64,000 nt of DNA from Agapetus fuscipes (GCA_951799405.1 OX637333.1:19033960-19097959), one strand, 5' to 3'; shown: positions 10,883 to 21,596, counted from the stretch's first letter. Notes: a model not told the origin generated them from the letters alone. Numbers and translations are program-made.

Positions 10883-11007
10883 CGGGAGTAAAATTTATTT
10901 ATGTACGACCGGTTTCGTAAACAATGTTTACAGATGATATAAATTTGTCTACTAAGCCGGTCGTACATAGCTTAATTTTACTCGCCCCGTAACCACATAA
11001 ATTTAGT
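10883..11007. repeat. fold-back with GAAACCGGTC ribozyme-like segment
   Basis: Imperfect inverted arms at about 10883-10914 and 10956-10988 share TACGACCGG and AGTAAAATT blocks. On the minus strand 10911-10930 reads GTAAAC-ATT-GTTTAC followed by GAAACCGGTCGTACATAAA. That is stem II, GAAA, stem III and stem I of a hammerhead, but the CUGANGA box is eroded here. The related locus 27210-27290 keeps CTGACGA. Confidence 0.5.
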
Positions 11008-11259
11008 GTTTTTGTACCGTAAAAACCACATAAAACAGTGTTTTCTTTGAATTCCTTCAAAAAAATTGTAAACTAAACATAAATTTATTTTGAAATTTGA
11101 TTTATTTACCATTTTCTTTGTTGATTACATTTTTACATTGTAAGCAGTCATCCTTATTTTAGGCAATAAATTGAATATGTTTTCTGAATACACAAAAATA
11201 GCCTTGAAACATCTAAAGACCAATAAAAATGACACTTCACCGATGGTGGATATAGTTTG

Positions 11260-11345
11260 CAAGTTTCAAAATGGCGGCTCAGTGATAACAATATCCCGCC
11301 CAATAAGAGCGTAGCCGGAAGCCATCGCTAGTTGACGGATGGCCG
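11260..11345. promoter_or_regulatory. GC-rich patch with ATGGCGGC and CCGCCC words
   Basis: AAAATGGCGGCTCAG, ATCCCGCCCAATAAG and GCCATCGCTAGTTGACGG cluster here in AT-rich surroundings, like the patches at 8104, 9519 and 18553. No gene attached. Confidence 0.2.
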
Positions 11346-11625
11346 GAAATCGAAATTCGAATATTATTCAAAAAAAGAATACCTACGCGGTTTTTAATGG
11401 CTGCCAACTGTGAGTGATGGCTGTTTTTGCAGTGGAAGTTTTTGTTTGAAACTAGTCAACCAATTACTAAATCGTTTTGTTTTTTAATTGCAGTTTTTTG
11501 TAGCACCCTTAAACATACACATTGTTTTAAAAATTCCAACAAACAAAATATGATTAGTAGTTGGAAAATTGATAACTCAGGATAGGTTATAGATTCACAA
11601 AAATAGAAATTATATTTTTTTAATA
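11346..11625. other. no recognised feature
   Basis: AT-rich spacer. Confidence 0.5.
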
Positions 11626-12012
11626 AAAAGTTGGTATAAGGCTGACAAACTATACAGTAAAACTTGTTTCACTTTATCAATTTCACCTCTGTTTTACGGA
11701 AGGACGGCAGGAGTCGCGACACACGTCTATATTTTATTTTTTTATCTAAGTAAGTAGGTATACCTGCGGCATGTTTAATCGAATCTTAAACGAATAAACG
11801 ATTCTTACACTATATTTTTTATTGTTTTTGGATACAGTGAAAATGAATTTAATATTTTAGAAAGAGTAATAAAGAAAAACTAATTTTCTTTTATGTGTGA
11901 CACTATTTATTTTCTCTATTTTATTGTAAGAAATAACACTTTTGGTCCTTAGACCATGAGTGAATGAATCTTAAATGCCTTCTTATATATCTTTGCAACT
12001 TAGATTATAGAT
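11626..12012 (+). repeat. R3U copy split by ~200 bp
   Basis: The head and body lie at 11626-11770 (GTTGGTATAAGGCTGAC, TTACGGAAGGACGGCAGGAG). The 3' end resumes at about 11968-12012 (ATCTTAAATGCC, CTTTGCAACTTAGATTATAG). The interval is unrelated AT-rich sequence, either an insertion or strong divergence. Confidence 0.65.
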
Positions 12013-12121
12013 CGGGGTCATCCAAAAATAGGACAAAAATAAAATAAGCCATCTTTAATTAAAATACTTTTTTAACTTTGTTACAATTCACTTGAGTTTT
12101 ATTTTTTAAAAAACACAACCA

Positions 12122-12153
12122 GTTTCGGGAGAAGCAGTACCTCCCATCTTCAG
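12122..12153 (-). ncRNA. hammerhead-like motif, mirrored arm
   Basis: Exact inverse of the 12261 motif on the opposite arm. A transcript across both arms would fold into a long hairpin that could mask both cores. Confidence 0.45.
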
Positions 12154-12260
12154 GTGTAAATATCAACTAACATAACCCCCCACTTACCCCCACCAGTACT
12201 ACAAATTAAATCCTTGCTTAATTTGGTAATTTTGTATTTTATGTTAGTTGATATTTACAC

Positions 12261-12298
12261 CTGAAGATGGGAGGTACTGCTTCTCCCGAAACTGGTTG
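12261..12298 (+). ncRNA. hammerhead-ribozyme-like motif
   Basis: In order: ACAC (stem I 5' side, 12257-12260), CTGAAGA (conserved box), extra T, GGGAG - 9-nt loop - CTCCC (stem II), GAAA (conserved box), a very short stem III (ACTGGT), then GTGT pairing back to ACAC. Both invariant boxes are intact. A mirror copy lies at 12122-12153 on the minus strand. Activity is untested. Confidence 0.5.
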
Positions 12299-12611
12299 TG
12301 TTTTTTAAAAAATAAAACTCAAGTGAATTGTAACAAAGTTAAAAAAGTATTTTAATTAATTAAAATGTGCTTTCACAAAGTTACTGCCCAAAATCTAAAT
12401 AATATAAGCCATCTTTATTTGTCCACCCATTTCATTAGGGGGGAGCTATTCTGGGGTAAAATTGGCAAAAGTTGTCTTCCCGCATGGATTTATTGAAATT
12501 TATTCACCGTTTTCAGGGTTCGGGACAATTGCCATATAAAAAATACGATTCCCTTCATTGACCTATATATTATACTGACTCACCAGAACCTTAAGAGTTC
12601 TACCATAAATG

Positions 12612-13188
12612 TATCTAATCTAATCTAATCTAATCTAAGTTGCAAGGATATGTTACATTGGAGATTCACATTACATGCATTCTCACAACCAGACACGTAC
12701 AAATTCGCGCTTGCACATGCCTCATGTGAACCTACAACATAAAAACCAAATCTCAAATGGACATACACCCTGCAACTCTTGCCGTCCTTCCCTGAGACAG
12801 GGGTGATATTGGCAAATTGAACCATTTTTACAGCATGGGTGGTCAGCCGCATACCAATCTATAAGTCAAGGAACATACACGACAATTTAAATCAATAAAT
12901 AATCATTTCTATGGACATCAAAACTAAAACAAATTCCAATTTTATAAACCCAAGCCGCCAACATTACAGATCAACCGCCATTTCTATCTTTCCTTACATA
13001 CTTCTTTCATTTCCTCCAGTCTTTGGTAAAGGTTTATGAATTTTTCATCTCAGCGAAGAGCAAATTTGAAAATATAAATGGTATATTTTTTGTGCTCCGC
13101 CGGGATTCGAACCCACGCCCTTCCATTCTTACCACATATACTTTCTTCGTCAGTCTTTCCTCATTCATTCTCTCCATATGCTCAAACC
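12612..13188 (-). mobile_element. LINE-R 3' end interrupted by SINE-B
   Basis: Minus strand. RT C-terminal scrap at 13128-13188 (ACATATACTTTCTTCGTCAG, as at 29216), then a SINE-B piece at 13021-13127, then the polyprotein end at about 12940-13020 (GATCAACCGCCATTTC, TTCATTTCCTCCAG), then a near-perfect R3U at 12612-12875 with (TTAGA)n tail. About 120 bp of ORF present in the 28-kb copy are missing at the SINE junction. Confidence 0.85.
13021..13127 (-). repeat. SINE-B head-side fragment within LINE-R
   Basis: TTTGGTAAAGGTTTATGAA, AGCGAAGAGCAAATTTGA and the inverse B box GGGATTCGAACCCACG match SINE-B. Only its tRNA-proximal half is present. Confidence 0.8.
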
Positions 13189-14149
13189 ATCGAGTATGTA
13201 GTAGTTATGTAATATTATATAGAAAGAAGTACTTAAGCAAAATATTATTTTTTTTGAGATACGAGGTTTTGAAAGTAAGGCGACGATATTCTGACACCGC
13301 GAAATAATTTATGTTTTGCCAATGAATCTTTCTAGTGGAATACCTGTATATACGTATTTTACTAAACCACAGCCACTCGTGCATTTCCGTCGATATACGA
13401 AGATATACGAGTATACCCGAAGTGTAAAATTCTCGTAACTATAGGAAATAGACCGCATGCGAAAAATGTATCGAATCTTAAACAGCATCTCGAGCTGGCG
13501 TTTTGGTTTTCATGCATTTTTGTACCTGTTTGGTCCAGTTTTAACGTAAACGCTTGAACTCCGTTACGCCTAAATTTCGGACTCATGATTTTTTGGTCAA
13601 AAACGGAGGAGATATTATATTTAAAGCCAGTTCACGAATCCGCCACAGTTTATCCGTGGCGCCAAAGACTGGATCATTTTTTGTATGAAAATCTTTCTTT
13701 TTCCATTATTAATTATAAATTAGAGGAGAAAAAATAAAACAAGTAATGCATTGAAAACATAAAAAATATCACTTCAAATCCTAAAAGGAAAATAAACCAT
13801 TAAAAGACGAATTTAGCTACAATATCGTATGCAAAATTTGGGTACTTTTTAAATAATCATAAAAAATCAATGAAAAGTAAAAAAAAACAACTAACAAGTA
13901 GAAAAAATAAAACTAATCAAAATGAATGTTTTGAAATAAAAAAAAGTTAGGATTTATTCATAAGAACAGTGGAAATCTCCATTTAAGGTATCTCCGTAAA
14001 TAAAATTATTTTGAATTGGTATTTTATGGAAAAAAAAACCTTATTTTATGTGTTAATTTAAACTGGAGAAAAAATACTGCCTTACCATTCAAAATATGGG
14101 TTATTTCGGTCATCAAAGTTGGGCGCGCTGACCTCTCAATCACCCTTAA
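13189..14149. other. no recognised feature
   Basis: About 960 bp of AT-rich sequence with A-rich runs at 13730-13950. No frame or repeat supported. Confidence 0.5.
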
Positions 14150-14320
14150 GATTCGAATTAAATGCATTCCCATAAGCAGACACGTATAAATTCGCGCTTA
14201 CACATGCCGCATGTAGACTTACAACATAAAAACCCAGTCTCAAATCAACACGAGCTATGCAACTCTTGCCTACCTTCCCTGAAACCGGGTGATACATTTT
14301 TTTTACAGTGTGGACGTAAT
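14150..14320 (-). repeat. R3U copy, head and tail trimmed
   Basis: AAATGCATTCCCATAAGCAG, TTCGCGCTTACACATGC and CTTCCCTGAAACCGGGTGA place it. Frames of about 100 codons seen here are translations of this repeat and its flank. Confidence 0.8.
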
Positions 14321-14792
14321 TCTAATTATTATACATCCAATCATAGGATTGGTTTGCAGCAATGTTTGTCCATCTTTTTCAACGTTCCCCTTTATACAAA
14401 GCAATCTGTTTGGCCACCTCAAGAGAGACACAGCACATATCTTCCATTATATCCTACAGGAACTCTCAGCGCGGTGGTCCACAAGCGCTTTACCCTCGAT
14501 CACCCCCTTTTGTATTTCAGTTTTTTACTCAATCTTGTTATCTAACTGGAAACCAATGTGCAGCTTGTATACAAGTGTTATCACCGTTTAAATTTCACCC
14601 CGGAACACGAGTTTGTGCATGCTCACCATTTACAGACAGAACCAAATAAAAAGACTGAAAGTGAAATCCATTTCACTGATAGTGAGGAAAGGAATGTCCG
14701 TGGGGACAGGTTCTAACGTAGGTTGAATATAAAAAAAACAAACGGAAAAGGGGAGATTCCAACATTCATATTTTTAATGTTTTTTCCTTAAC
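14321..14792. other. unassigned; possible LINE scrap
   Basis: GGATTGGTTTGCAGCAAT at about 14344 also occurs at 35161 at the end of an RT fragment. Otherwise unrecognised, though overlapping open frames run through 14289-14650. Confidence 0.35.
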
Positions 14793-15020
14793 TGGTTGGT
14801 ATGTGGCTGACCAACTTTACTGAAAAAATGGTTCACTTTAGCCAATGTCACCCCTGTTTCAGGAAAGGCCGGCAAGAGTTACAAGGCTTATGTTCATTTG
14901 AAGTTTGGTCCACATGCGGTATGTGTAAACGCGAAGTTATTAATAACGTGTCTGCTTGTGAGGATACATAAATGTTTAATATTAATATATTTTTGCAATT
15001 GAGATTATAGATTATAGACA
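14793..15020 (+). repeat. R3U copy, near full
   Basis: CTGGTTGGTATGTGGCTGAC head, AAAATGGTTCACTTTAGCC, TGTTTCAGGAAAGGCCGGCA and ATTGAGATTATAG 3' end. Confidence 0.88.
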
Positions 15021-15701
15021 AATGCAGTGTGAGCTTTTGCGTATAGGTACATTAAATATGAGCCTTAAATGTCAATATATCTTTATAAAGATCTCTGGAC
15101 TTTAGAGTCTGGGGACTGATAAGTTTGTAATTTTTTTAAGGAAAAGATAACGAAAAACTTGTATTATTCTGTAAATCGCTTAAAAGATGTATACTGTATA
15201 TTACACACATATTTATGAACTTGAGTATTTTTTTAACATGCTTGGAAACAAAGTTTATCACGCCTTACAAATGTAAAATAACCACGAGATTGTTCTATAA
15301 ATACAGAATGGATAGGGCATAAGGTTTTTATTCCGTTTGAGGGCTCGCGAGAAAAAATGCGAGGTAATATTTGCTTAAATGTGGCGTGAGACGAAGGGGG
15401 GAAAACTGAAGGAAAGGAGTGTGAAGCTAAGGGATGGAAGAGATTAAGATGGGTGAGGTAAAAAAGCAGCAAAGCGAAAGCAATTCAACTTTTTATGCCA
15501 CCGACCTATCTTTAAACTAAGGTACCTATTTTTTTGGTACAAAATGCATTTTAAATTTGATTCGTTTAATTGGTTATTTTAAAAACTCAACTGTCTTTAC
15601 AGACACACAAAAATATATTTAATTTGAATTTGTTTACGGTGAAAACCACTGACGAACTTTTGTATTGTTATATGATGATAATCTATTATCTATATTCTGA
15701 A
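15021..15701. other. no recognised feature
   Basis: ATGAGCCTTAAATGTCAATA near 15058 is a stray R3U 3' phrase. The rest is unassigned. Confidence 0.45.
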
Positions 15702-15942
15702 TTGCAACGATATGTTAACATTTAAAATTTATATTAAATGCATGCCTGCGAACAGACACGTGTAAGTCCGCGCTTATAAATGTTGTATGTGCACTCAAAA
15801 ATTAAAATACAAACCTCGAATGAACATAAACCTTGCAATTTTTGCCGACTTTCCCTGAAACAGGGGTGGCATTGGCGAAGTGATCCATTTTTTACAGTAT
15901 GGGTGGTCAGCTTCATACCATCCTATAAGTCAAGGAATACAA
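15702..15942 (-). repeat. R3U copy, near full
   Basis: TTGCAACGATATGTTAAC through CCCTGAAACAGGGGTGGC to TATAAGTCAAGGAATAC, with the complete head. Confidence 0.9.
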
Positions 15943-15969
15943 ATAAAAAATAACAATGATGAGTTGATA

Positions 15970-16150
15970 ATTTCTTCATAGCGCCGTTTTGTGATGTAGT
16001 CACTCCAAGTGCGTTTGTGCAAAGTATGCCAGAAATGTGTTTGTCTTTAATGCATTTCAGAACTTTCTAAGTCCTTTATCTCTCTCATATGATGAAGCAG
16101 GTGGTTTCAGGACAGAGGTCCAGCAACTGTAAATGCACGCTCTCCAGACA
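15970..16150 (-). pseudogene. CR1-like LINE 3' end (RT C-terminus scrap)
   Basis: On the minus strand a frame reads SGERAFTVAGPLS then a stop in place of Trp. This is the usual G-x-RAF-x-VA-GP-WN-LP region near the C-terminus of CR1/L2-like polyproteins. It runs down to a 3' UTR phrase (CTTGGAGTGACTACATCAC) equivalent to that of the 23.4-kb copy. Several stops: dead. Confidence 0.6.
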
Positions 16151-16700
16151 TTTTGTTAACTCTTTCTACCGGCTCTTCAATCCGTGTTTTGGATCCGGTT
16201 TCTGCTGAGCGTAGTGTTGGTTTTTTTTTGCCGTGTGAAATAAAAACGGTGAAATAAAGATATCAATAAAGTTTTCTCTTCGTTAAATAAATCTATTGAA
16301 CCACAAACACTAAAATATGTTAGAACCACAATATTTTAGCCCATCCCTAAAGATATGAATATGAGAAAGAATTGTTAAAGGGGGAATAGAAATAAATATG
16401 TGAGATGAGAGGGTAGGGTGCGAGTAATTTCTCAGATTGTCATATTTCATCCAAGGAATGTGAAATCAGAAATTCAAATCTATATTTGTGGGGACATCTA
16501 TATTAGAAATCTGTATTTGAATTTATGATTTAGGAGATAGGAGAGAAAAAACAATGTAATAGTTGCTTCTATGTATGTCTATAAAATTTAAAAAAATGTA
16601 GTAGGGATAGCTAGAACCTCCGAAATTACACAACCTATGATTAAGGCTTAATTGCCATAAGTATCCGTAAGCAAATTATCAGTAAGTAAATTGCCGTAAG
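16151..16700. other. no recognised feature
   Basis: AT-rich spacer, including a GTAAGCAAATTATC / GTAAGTAAATTGCC direct repeat at about 16665-16700. Confidence 0.45.
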
Positions 16701-17023
16701 CAGCGGTTGCCAAAGTGGTGGTCCGTGGACCACTAGTGGCCCGCGAGAAAATTTCGCTGGTCCGCAGATGTGAAATATACTTAATTGTTTTGTTTGTACA
16801 ATTTTTGTTTATTTTGTTTATTTTATTATGGTTTATTAATAAAGCTTTCATAACTTGGTTATTATTAATAGTTTCATTTTATTAACTAGGTACATTTATG
16901 TGTTCTTTGATCACAATTTTTTTTTATAAATATATTTAACACTTAAAAAATCCTATTAGTGGTCCGCGCGATTTAAATTATGAATTAACTGGTCCGTGAT
17001 GTCAAAAAGTTTGGCGACCGCTG
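16701..17023. mobile_element. non-autonomous hAT-like element
   Basis: 323 bp bounded by CAGCGGTTGCCAAA (16701) and TTTGGCGACCGCTG (ending 17023). These inverted termini start CAGCGGT, typical of hAT elements. Subterminal TGGTCCG repeats occur on both sides (16729, 16758, 16961, 16991). I could not find a clean 8-bp target duplication, and there is no transposase. Confidence 0.75.
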
Positions 17024-17134
17024 GATTAAGCTATTGATACTCAGTACAAAGATACTCAGATACATATCTATCTAGATAGCTATAAAAACAAAGATAATCT
17101 GAGAGTTCATTTTTATACTTATTATCTAAAATCT

Positions 17135-17365
17135 ATTTGCGAAGATAATTTTAAATTTACAATTTATATTAAATGCAGGCTCACAACCAGACATGTTTTA
17201 ATTCACGTCACACACGTTGCATGCGCAGCTACAAAATAACAACGTAATTCTCAAATAAACTTAACGTCCGTTCGTGAAAAAAGGGTGACATTGGTGAAGC
17301 AAATCATTTTTAAAGTAGGTAGGTACGGGTGGTCCGCTTCATAACAATGTACATATCAAGAAAAA
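17135..17365 (-). repeat. R3U copy, diverged
   Basis: TTATATTAAATGCAGGCTC, CACAACCAGACATG, GGGTGACATTGG and GGTGGTCCGCTTCATAAC. Confidence 0.75.
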
Positions 17366-17894
17366 AATATATCCATTTCACTATAAGAAAACAAACTACC
17401 GTTGCAATACAATATAACTATTAAAATTACCAAATCTTTTTCACTCTTTAATTAGGTACATATAATCAATCTCTTGAATCCATCCGCTATTGAAACATCA
17501 TCTTGACTGCTTCCTCCGACGTGTTAAAAACCAGCATAGCGTGCTGTTGGCTAGTTGGTTTCTAACTGTGCATATGTATTATTAAATATAATAACGCACA
17601 AGTATTGTTATCACGAAGAGTTTCGCTATTTTCGGGTATTTTAGATCGATCTAACAAAATCGCTAACCGATTATGGAATCGCTGCTTAACTTTTAACATG
17701 CCCCTACTCGCATGGCCGCTCTCGAAGGGACTCGATTCTTGAAATCAAATGATGGAAAATGATCGAGTGATAACATTTGATCTAGCGATAAGTCACTGTA
17801 TTACAATCTAGTTACAGTACGAGTCATTGAAAAATGAAGATATATTTTTTATAAAACAGCAAAAAAATATATATTACTGAAAAAACAAATAAGC
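17366..17894. other. no recognised feature
   Basis: AT-rich spacer. Confidence 0.5.
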
Positions 17895-18105
17895 TATTCC
17901 ATATAATCTATAACCTTACTTGCAAAGATATGTTGACATTAAAGGTTTGTAATCAATGAACGCCCACAGGCAGACATGTGTAAGTGTGCGCTTGTACATG
18001 CTGCATGTGCACTTACAACATAAAAACCCATATCTCAAATTAAGCCCTGCAACTTTTGGCGATCTTCTCTGAAACAGGATTGACATTGGCAAAGTGAAAT
18101 ATGTT
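17895..18105 (-). repeat. R3U copy, head truncated
   Basis: ACTTGCAAAGATATGTTGAC to GACATTGGCAAAGTGAAA. Confidence 0.85.
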
Positions 18106-18552
18106 TAATAGTAAATATGTAATTCAATTCTGGGCGAAAATTCTTTAACCGCCCTCTCGAAGAAAGAGAGAGCACATCATTTTGAACTTGATGATTTTTT
18201 TCAATCTAACAGATTTAAACTTGCAAGAGTCGATCGTAAAAATAATCAGTATTTGGAAAATAGACCCCCCTAAATATCCTTCACGAAATCCGATTAGATA
18301 TTTTTACAAGCATTGATCGTAAAGTTTTTACAGCGTACTGAGACGACCAAAGACTTTATGGTTTTTAAATATATATTATTTTGTACGGCGAAAAAAATAT
18401 GGCCGATGTTTTGGTGATTAAATGTCAACATTATGAGCTTATAAAAATATTAACTGGTAGAAAAGCTTATTAGATAATTGGTGCCCAATTTGTAAACATC
18501 ATTCATTGATTCTTTATTTCCAAAAATTTAATAAAGTTGGAACATTTTTGAA
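18106..18552. other. no recognised feature
   Basis: AT-rich spacer. Confidence 0.5.
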
Positions 18553-18695
18553 TTTGAAACTTTTTTCTCGGCGGGAAACGTCAGTCTTGTATGCCGTTTG
18601 GGACTGCCATCCTTAGCAACCTATATCAAATGTTTGTATGCGTTTTCCCTGGCAACCTGGCCGGGTGACGACACAATATCGACTACTCCAATTCC
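18553..18695. promoter_or_regulatory. GC-richer patch with GGCGGGAAA and GGCAACC words
   Basis: CTCGGCGGGAAACGTCA, CCTTAGCAACC and CCCTGGCAACCTGGCCGGGTGACG cluster here. It is similar in style to 8104 and 9519. Significance unknown. Confidence 0.2.
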
Positions 18696-19480
18696 AACCC
18701 AGAACAATATGATACATTTTTAATGGCTTATGTTTTAACACTCAAAAACCGTTATTATTTCAAAGGGATTTAAAGATAAAATCAAGTTACTATTTACTAG
18801 TTACACTGGTTATTCTCCCCTTTTTATAAAAAAATATAAACCAGAGTGTGTTCAAAGATACCTTACGTTTCTAACCCGTAAGTCAAAAGGTGTAAGTGAA
18901 ATAAATTTGTAAACAGTTCTAAGCAAAATCTATTTGTCTTACGTTATGTTTAATTTAATCGAGAAATACGGAAGTTGAAAATAAGAACTGTCTTAAAAAT
19001 TAAAGAGTCTACTTTTAAAGACGTGTGTAACAGGGAAAAAATCGCTTTGAAAATAATCTACCCTCGTAAAAGTGCTGGATTTTCCCGGAAAGCAGACATT
19101 ATCTGAGGAAAACAAATAACACAATAACATTATTTATTGAAGCACCGTTTTTTGGGTACTCAACCATTCCCCAGTATCACATTATCCTCTCCATACATTT
19201 CTATTTGTTTTTGTTCCAACAAATGATATTTTATTTCATCGCATATCACAAGTCCGTATTGGATGTGAATTTATTGAACAAAACACATATTTTTATAACG
19301 ATATCCAAGGGACTGAGCATTTATATCGTTTTGTAAAAAAGATCGTTATAAAGAGAAACTAGAATATTTTAATGGACTCGCCACAAATTCCGTAAACAAA
19401 AAAAGGAGATTTCGACGTAATTGTACGACGTACGATGAGTACTTAAAAGGTGCTAAGGATGTTAGTCACATAGTCACATA
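18696..19480. other. no recognised feature
   Basis: AT-rich. TAGTCACA is doubled at 19463-19480 just before the LINE scrap and might be its insertion footprint. Confidence 0.4.
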
Positions 19481-19660
19481 GTTTCGGGCCCAATGGCATG
19501 GAACGAGTTGCCGGTTGGGGTGAGGAAAGAGCAGGACAGGGCAAGCTTCAGGAGGAAGCTGAAGACGCACCTGTTTCAAAGGTCATACCCGGAATAAAGG
19601 GCCCTTGTGACTAAATTTTAGTGTAAACGGCGCTTTGAAAAAAAAAAATCAACCAATATA
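19481..19660 (+). pseudogene. CR1-like LINE 3' end
   Basis: The frame 19481-19597 reads VSGPMAWNELPVGVRK... to KLKTHLFQRSYPE and stop. The GP-x-AWN-LP-VR and F-RRKLKTHLF signatures are the classic C-terminus of CR1/L2-like LINE polyproteins. It is followed by a short 3' UTR with an AAACGGCGCTTTG phrase and an A/T-rich tail. The 39 codons are open, but everything upstream is missing, as expected of 5'-truncated insertion. Confidence 0.8.
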
Positions 19661-19680
19661 TATATAGTGAGTCCATTTAG

Positions 19681-19754
19681 GGATAAGTTGCCAGGGTCCA
19701 TTGAAACTGGGGCTTCCGGACGTTTTGCCCATGTCTTTGATGGGTTTCTTCATG
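19681..19754 (-). other. degenerate hammerhead-like motif and family body
   Basis: Minus strand: ATGAAGA-A-ACCCAT-loop-ATGGGC-AAAAC-GTCCGGAAGC. This is the same arrangement and flank (GTCCGGAAGC) as the 36327 motif, but both invariant boxes carry substitutions. GGACCCTGGCAAC at 19687-19699 (minus) corresponds to AGACCACGGCAAC at the 36.2-kb locus. Confidence 0.45.
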
Positions 19755-19939
19755 TATGTTTGTACAAGATAATTTATTGGCATGTGTACATGATAGGTGT
19801 TACACACACAAGAATGGCGCTCTTCTAAACAGTCCTCTTCATCAGGAATAAGAAACTTGTAAAAGGGGCGCCTTCAGCAATTTTAGTTTGACACCAATCT
19901 GTATTTACAGAAATATTTAGCGTTAAAAACAGTTACACC

Positions 19940-20130
19940 TCCTTCGCTCGTAAACGAAAGGTGGTGAGATCGATTCCCTAGTGAGAGAAAATGATTTTGC
20001 AGAGCGTAGGTCTTGTTTGCGAAAATCTTAATCAAATAGGTACCAGACTCATAGGTTCATCCATCCTTGCAGCAACTGGGTTTTGCTTGAAAATCGGCGT
20101 TATGAAAAACTATTTCTGTGAAAAGGCAAA
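19940..20130 (+). repeat. SINE-B, diverged
   Basis: CTCGTAAACGAAAGGTGGTG and B-box-like AGATCGATTCCC at the head, then TTCATCCATCCTTGCAGCAA and CTGGGTTTTGCTTGA as in the SINE-B body. Confidence 0.55.
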
Positions 20131-20162
20131 CATCAAAAGGGTTGCTTGACTAATAGGTAGGT

Positions 20163-20372
20163 GTACACTTGGTTCACTTTTGACAATGCCACCCCATTTT
20201 AAGGGAATGGCGGCAGAAGTTGCAAGTTTATGTTCATATGATGCTTGGTTTTATTTGTATGTACACATGCAGCATGTATAAGTGTGAACCTATATGTACC
20301 TGCTTGTGGGCATGCATTAAATATGAACAATCGCCTTAAATGTCAATAAACATTTGCAAAATATATAAAAAA
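20163..20372 (+). repeat. R3U copy, head trimmed
   Basis: TTGGTTCACTTTTGACAATG, AGGGAATGGCGGCAGAAG and AAATGTCAATAAACATTTGC. Confidence 0.82.
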
Positions 20373-20742
20373 TTATGGATTAAAAAAAAATCTGAAAAAA
20401 TAAAAATAAATTAAAAAAACACTCTATCGTTACAAGGATATTTTCGTTAAACAAAGACTCGTTATACAGAGTGTATTTGCTTTTTGATACAATGTTTGTA
20501 TGGGAGTAAAACATATTTGATAAACTGTGATATGAGAGATGCGAAGTCAATCGAATGGAAGAGAAATCAATACCTAGATAATCAAAAATATGTACATATT
20601 AACAGCTGCCGGCATATTATCATGAATATTGAGTTCTTTGAGTCCTTTTAAATATCAAAATGAAAAAAGTATTTTAATAATGATAGCATTGAAAAAGGAG
20701 CAAAAATAAACCTCATCCTTCGGCCGGATTACTTCCAAATCT
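20373..20742. other. no recognised feature
   Basis: AT-rich with an A/T-only run at 20365-20420. Confidence 0.5.
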
Positions 20743-20770
20743 GACCGCCAGGAGCGCTAGTCTCTCATCC
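20743..20770 (+). repeat. 28-bp dispersed motif
   Basis: GACCGCCAGGAGCGCTAG plus TCTCTCATCC. An inverse copy with about four mismatches lies at 44802-44829. Identity unknown. Confidence 0.45.
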
Positions 20771-20825
20771 ACACAAAGGTTTTTCATATTCCAAATCTTT
20801 CGGAGGATAAATCCAAAACATTCAT

Positions 20826-20960
20826 AACACTAGCGAATGAATGGGATATCCAGAGTCATGATAAAACCAGAGCTTGTATGAAAAAGGTTATGACTAGATA
20901 AAATGAGAGAAGAATGTTTGGACCTATAAAAATGGTGAATGATCTGTAATGTTGGCGGCA
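20826..20960 (+). pseudogene. LINE-R polyprotein C-terminus scrap
   Basis: Plus-strand match to the last ~45 codons of LINE-R: GATATCCAGAGTCATGATAA, GCTTGTATGAAAAAGGTTATG and GATCTGTAATGTTGGCG. It carries frameshifts and a stop. R3U does not follow directly. Confidence 0.75.
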
Positions 20961-21064
20961 ATGGCTTTCAAATTTTAAATTTTCATTTCGTATATTTTAA
21001 TTTTATTAGTGTCCTTAGTTATTTTTTCTCTTATATAATATTATTAAAAGTAATTAATTAATTA

Positions 21065-21228
21065 TTTGTTACAAAAACCTTCAACGAAGATGATTCACCG
21101 ACGGTCCACCAGACTACAATCAATTGGGTCTTGCTTACAAAATTGGAGCTGAATAGCAACAAACATGCATTTAGAGGGCTCTTGAGACGTGATTCACATA
21201 AAAACAGCACTCACCAAATAAAAGACAT
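21065..21228 (+). repeat. SINE-B, 3' part
   Basis: AATTGGGTCTTGCTTACAAA, GAGGGCTCTTGAGACGTGA and AACAGCACTCACCAAATAAA. Confidence 0.75.
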
Positions 21229-21452
21229 GTTAAAATTTTTGCTTAAAAAATATTTTTTTCGCAAAAAACTAAAAATTTCCTTGACAAGAAATTGTTTACT
21301 CCGGCCTCAATGCAGTACACGTGCCAATCTCATGTAGGTACCATTATAATCAATAAGGGCGTAAGTATTTCAGTACCTTAATATTCATTGGCTGACAAAA
21401 TACACACAAGTCAGGAAAGCAAAAATAAAGAAAGTTTTTCTCCTTTCTTGAA

Positions 21453-21596
21453 CCCGAGTATACGCACGGCGTAAATTTTCCCCAATTGCGTAAATAGAAA
21501 AATGGATGAAAGATACAACAGCACCCCTGAAGAGCGATTTACCTTTCATAGATTTTCCTATTTACGCAATCTAATGTGTTATGCTTTACGCTCGGG
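21453..21596. repeat. MITE-P copy
   Basis: CCCGAGTATACGC at the left and GCTTTACGCTCGGG at the right. Between them AATTGCGTAAATAGAAAAAT and TCCTATTTACGCAAT pair. Predicted to fold into a ~140-nt hairpin. Confidence 0.8.

Larger units (their letters stand above)
12058..12403. mobile_element. hammerhead-bearing fold-back with 14-bp target duplication
   Basis: Perfect 121-bp inverted arms at 12055-12175 and 12239-12359 surround a 63-bp C-rich spacer. ATAAGCCATCTTTA is repeated at 12044-12057 and 12404-12417, a clean 14-bp target duplication (the outermost arm bases overlap it). Each arm carries a hammerhead-like core. Penelope-like retroelements are known to carry hammerheads in terminal repeats and to form inverted partial copies. 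This element codes for nothing, so it would be non-autonomous. Confidence 0.65.
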
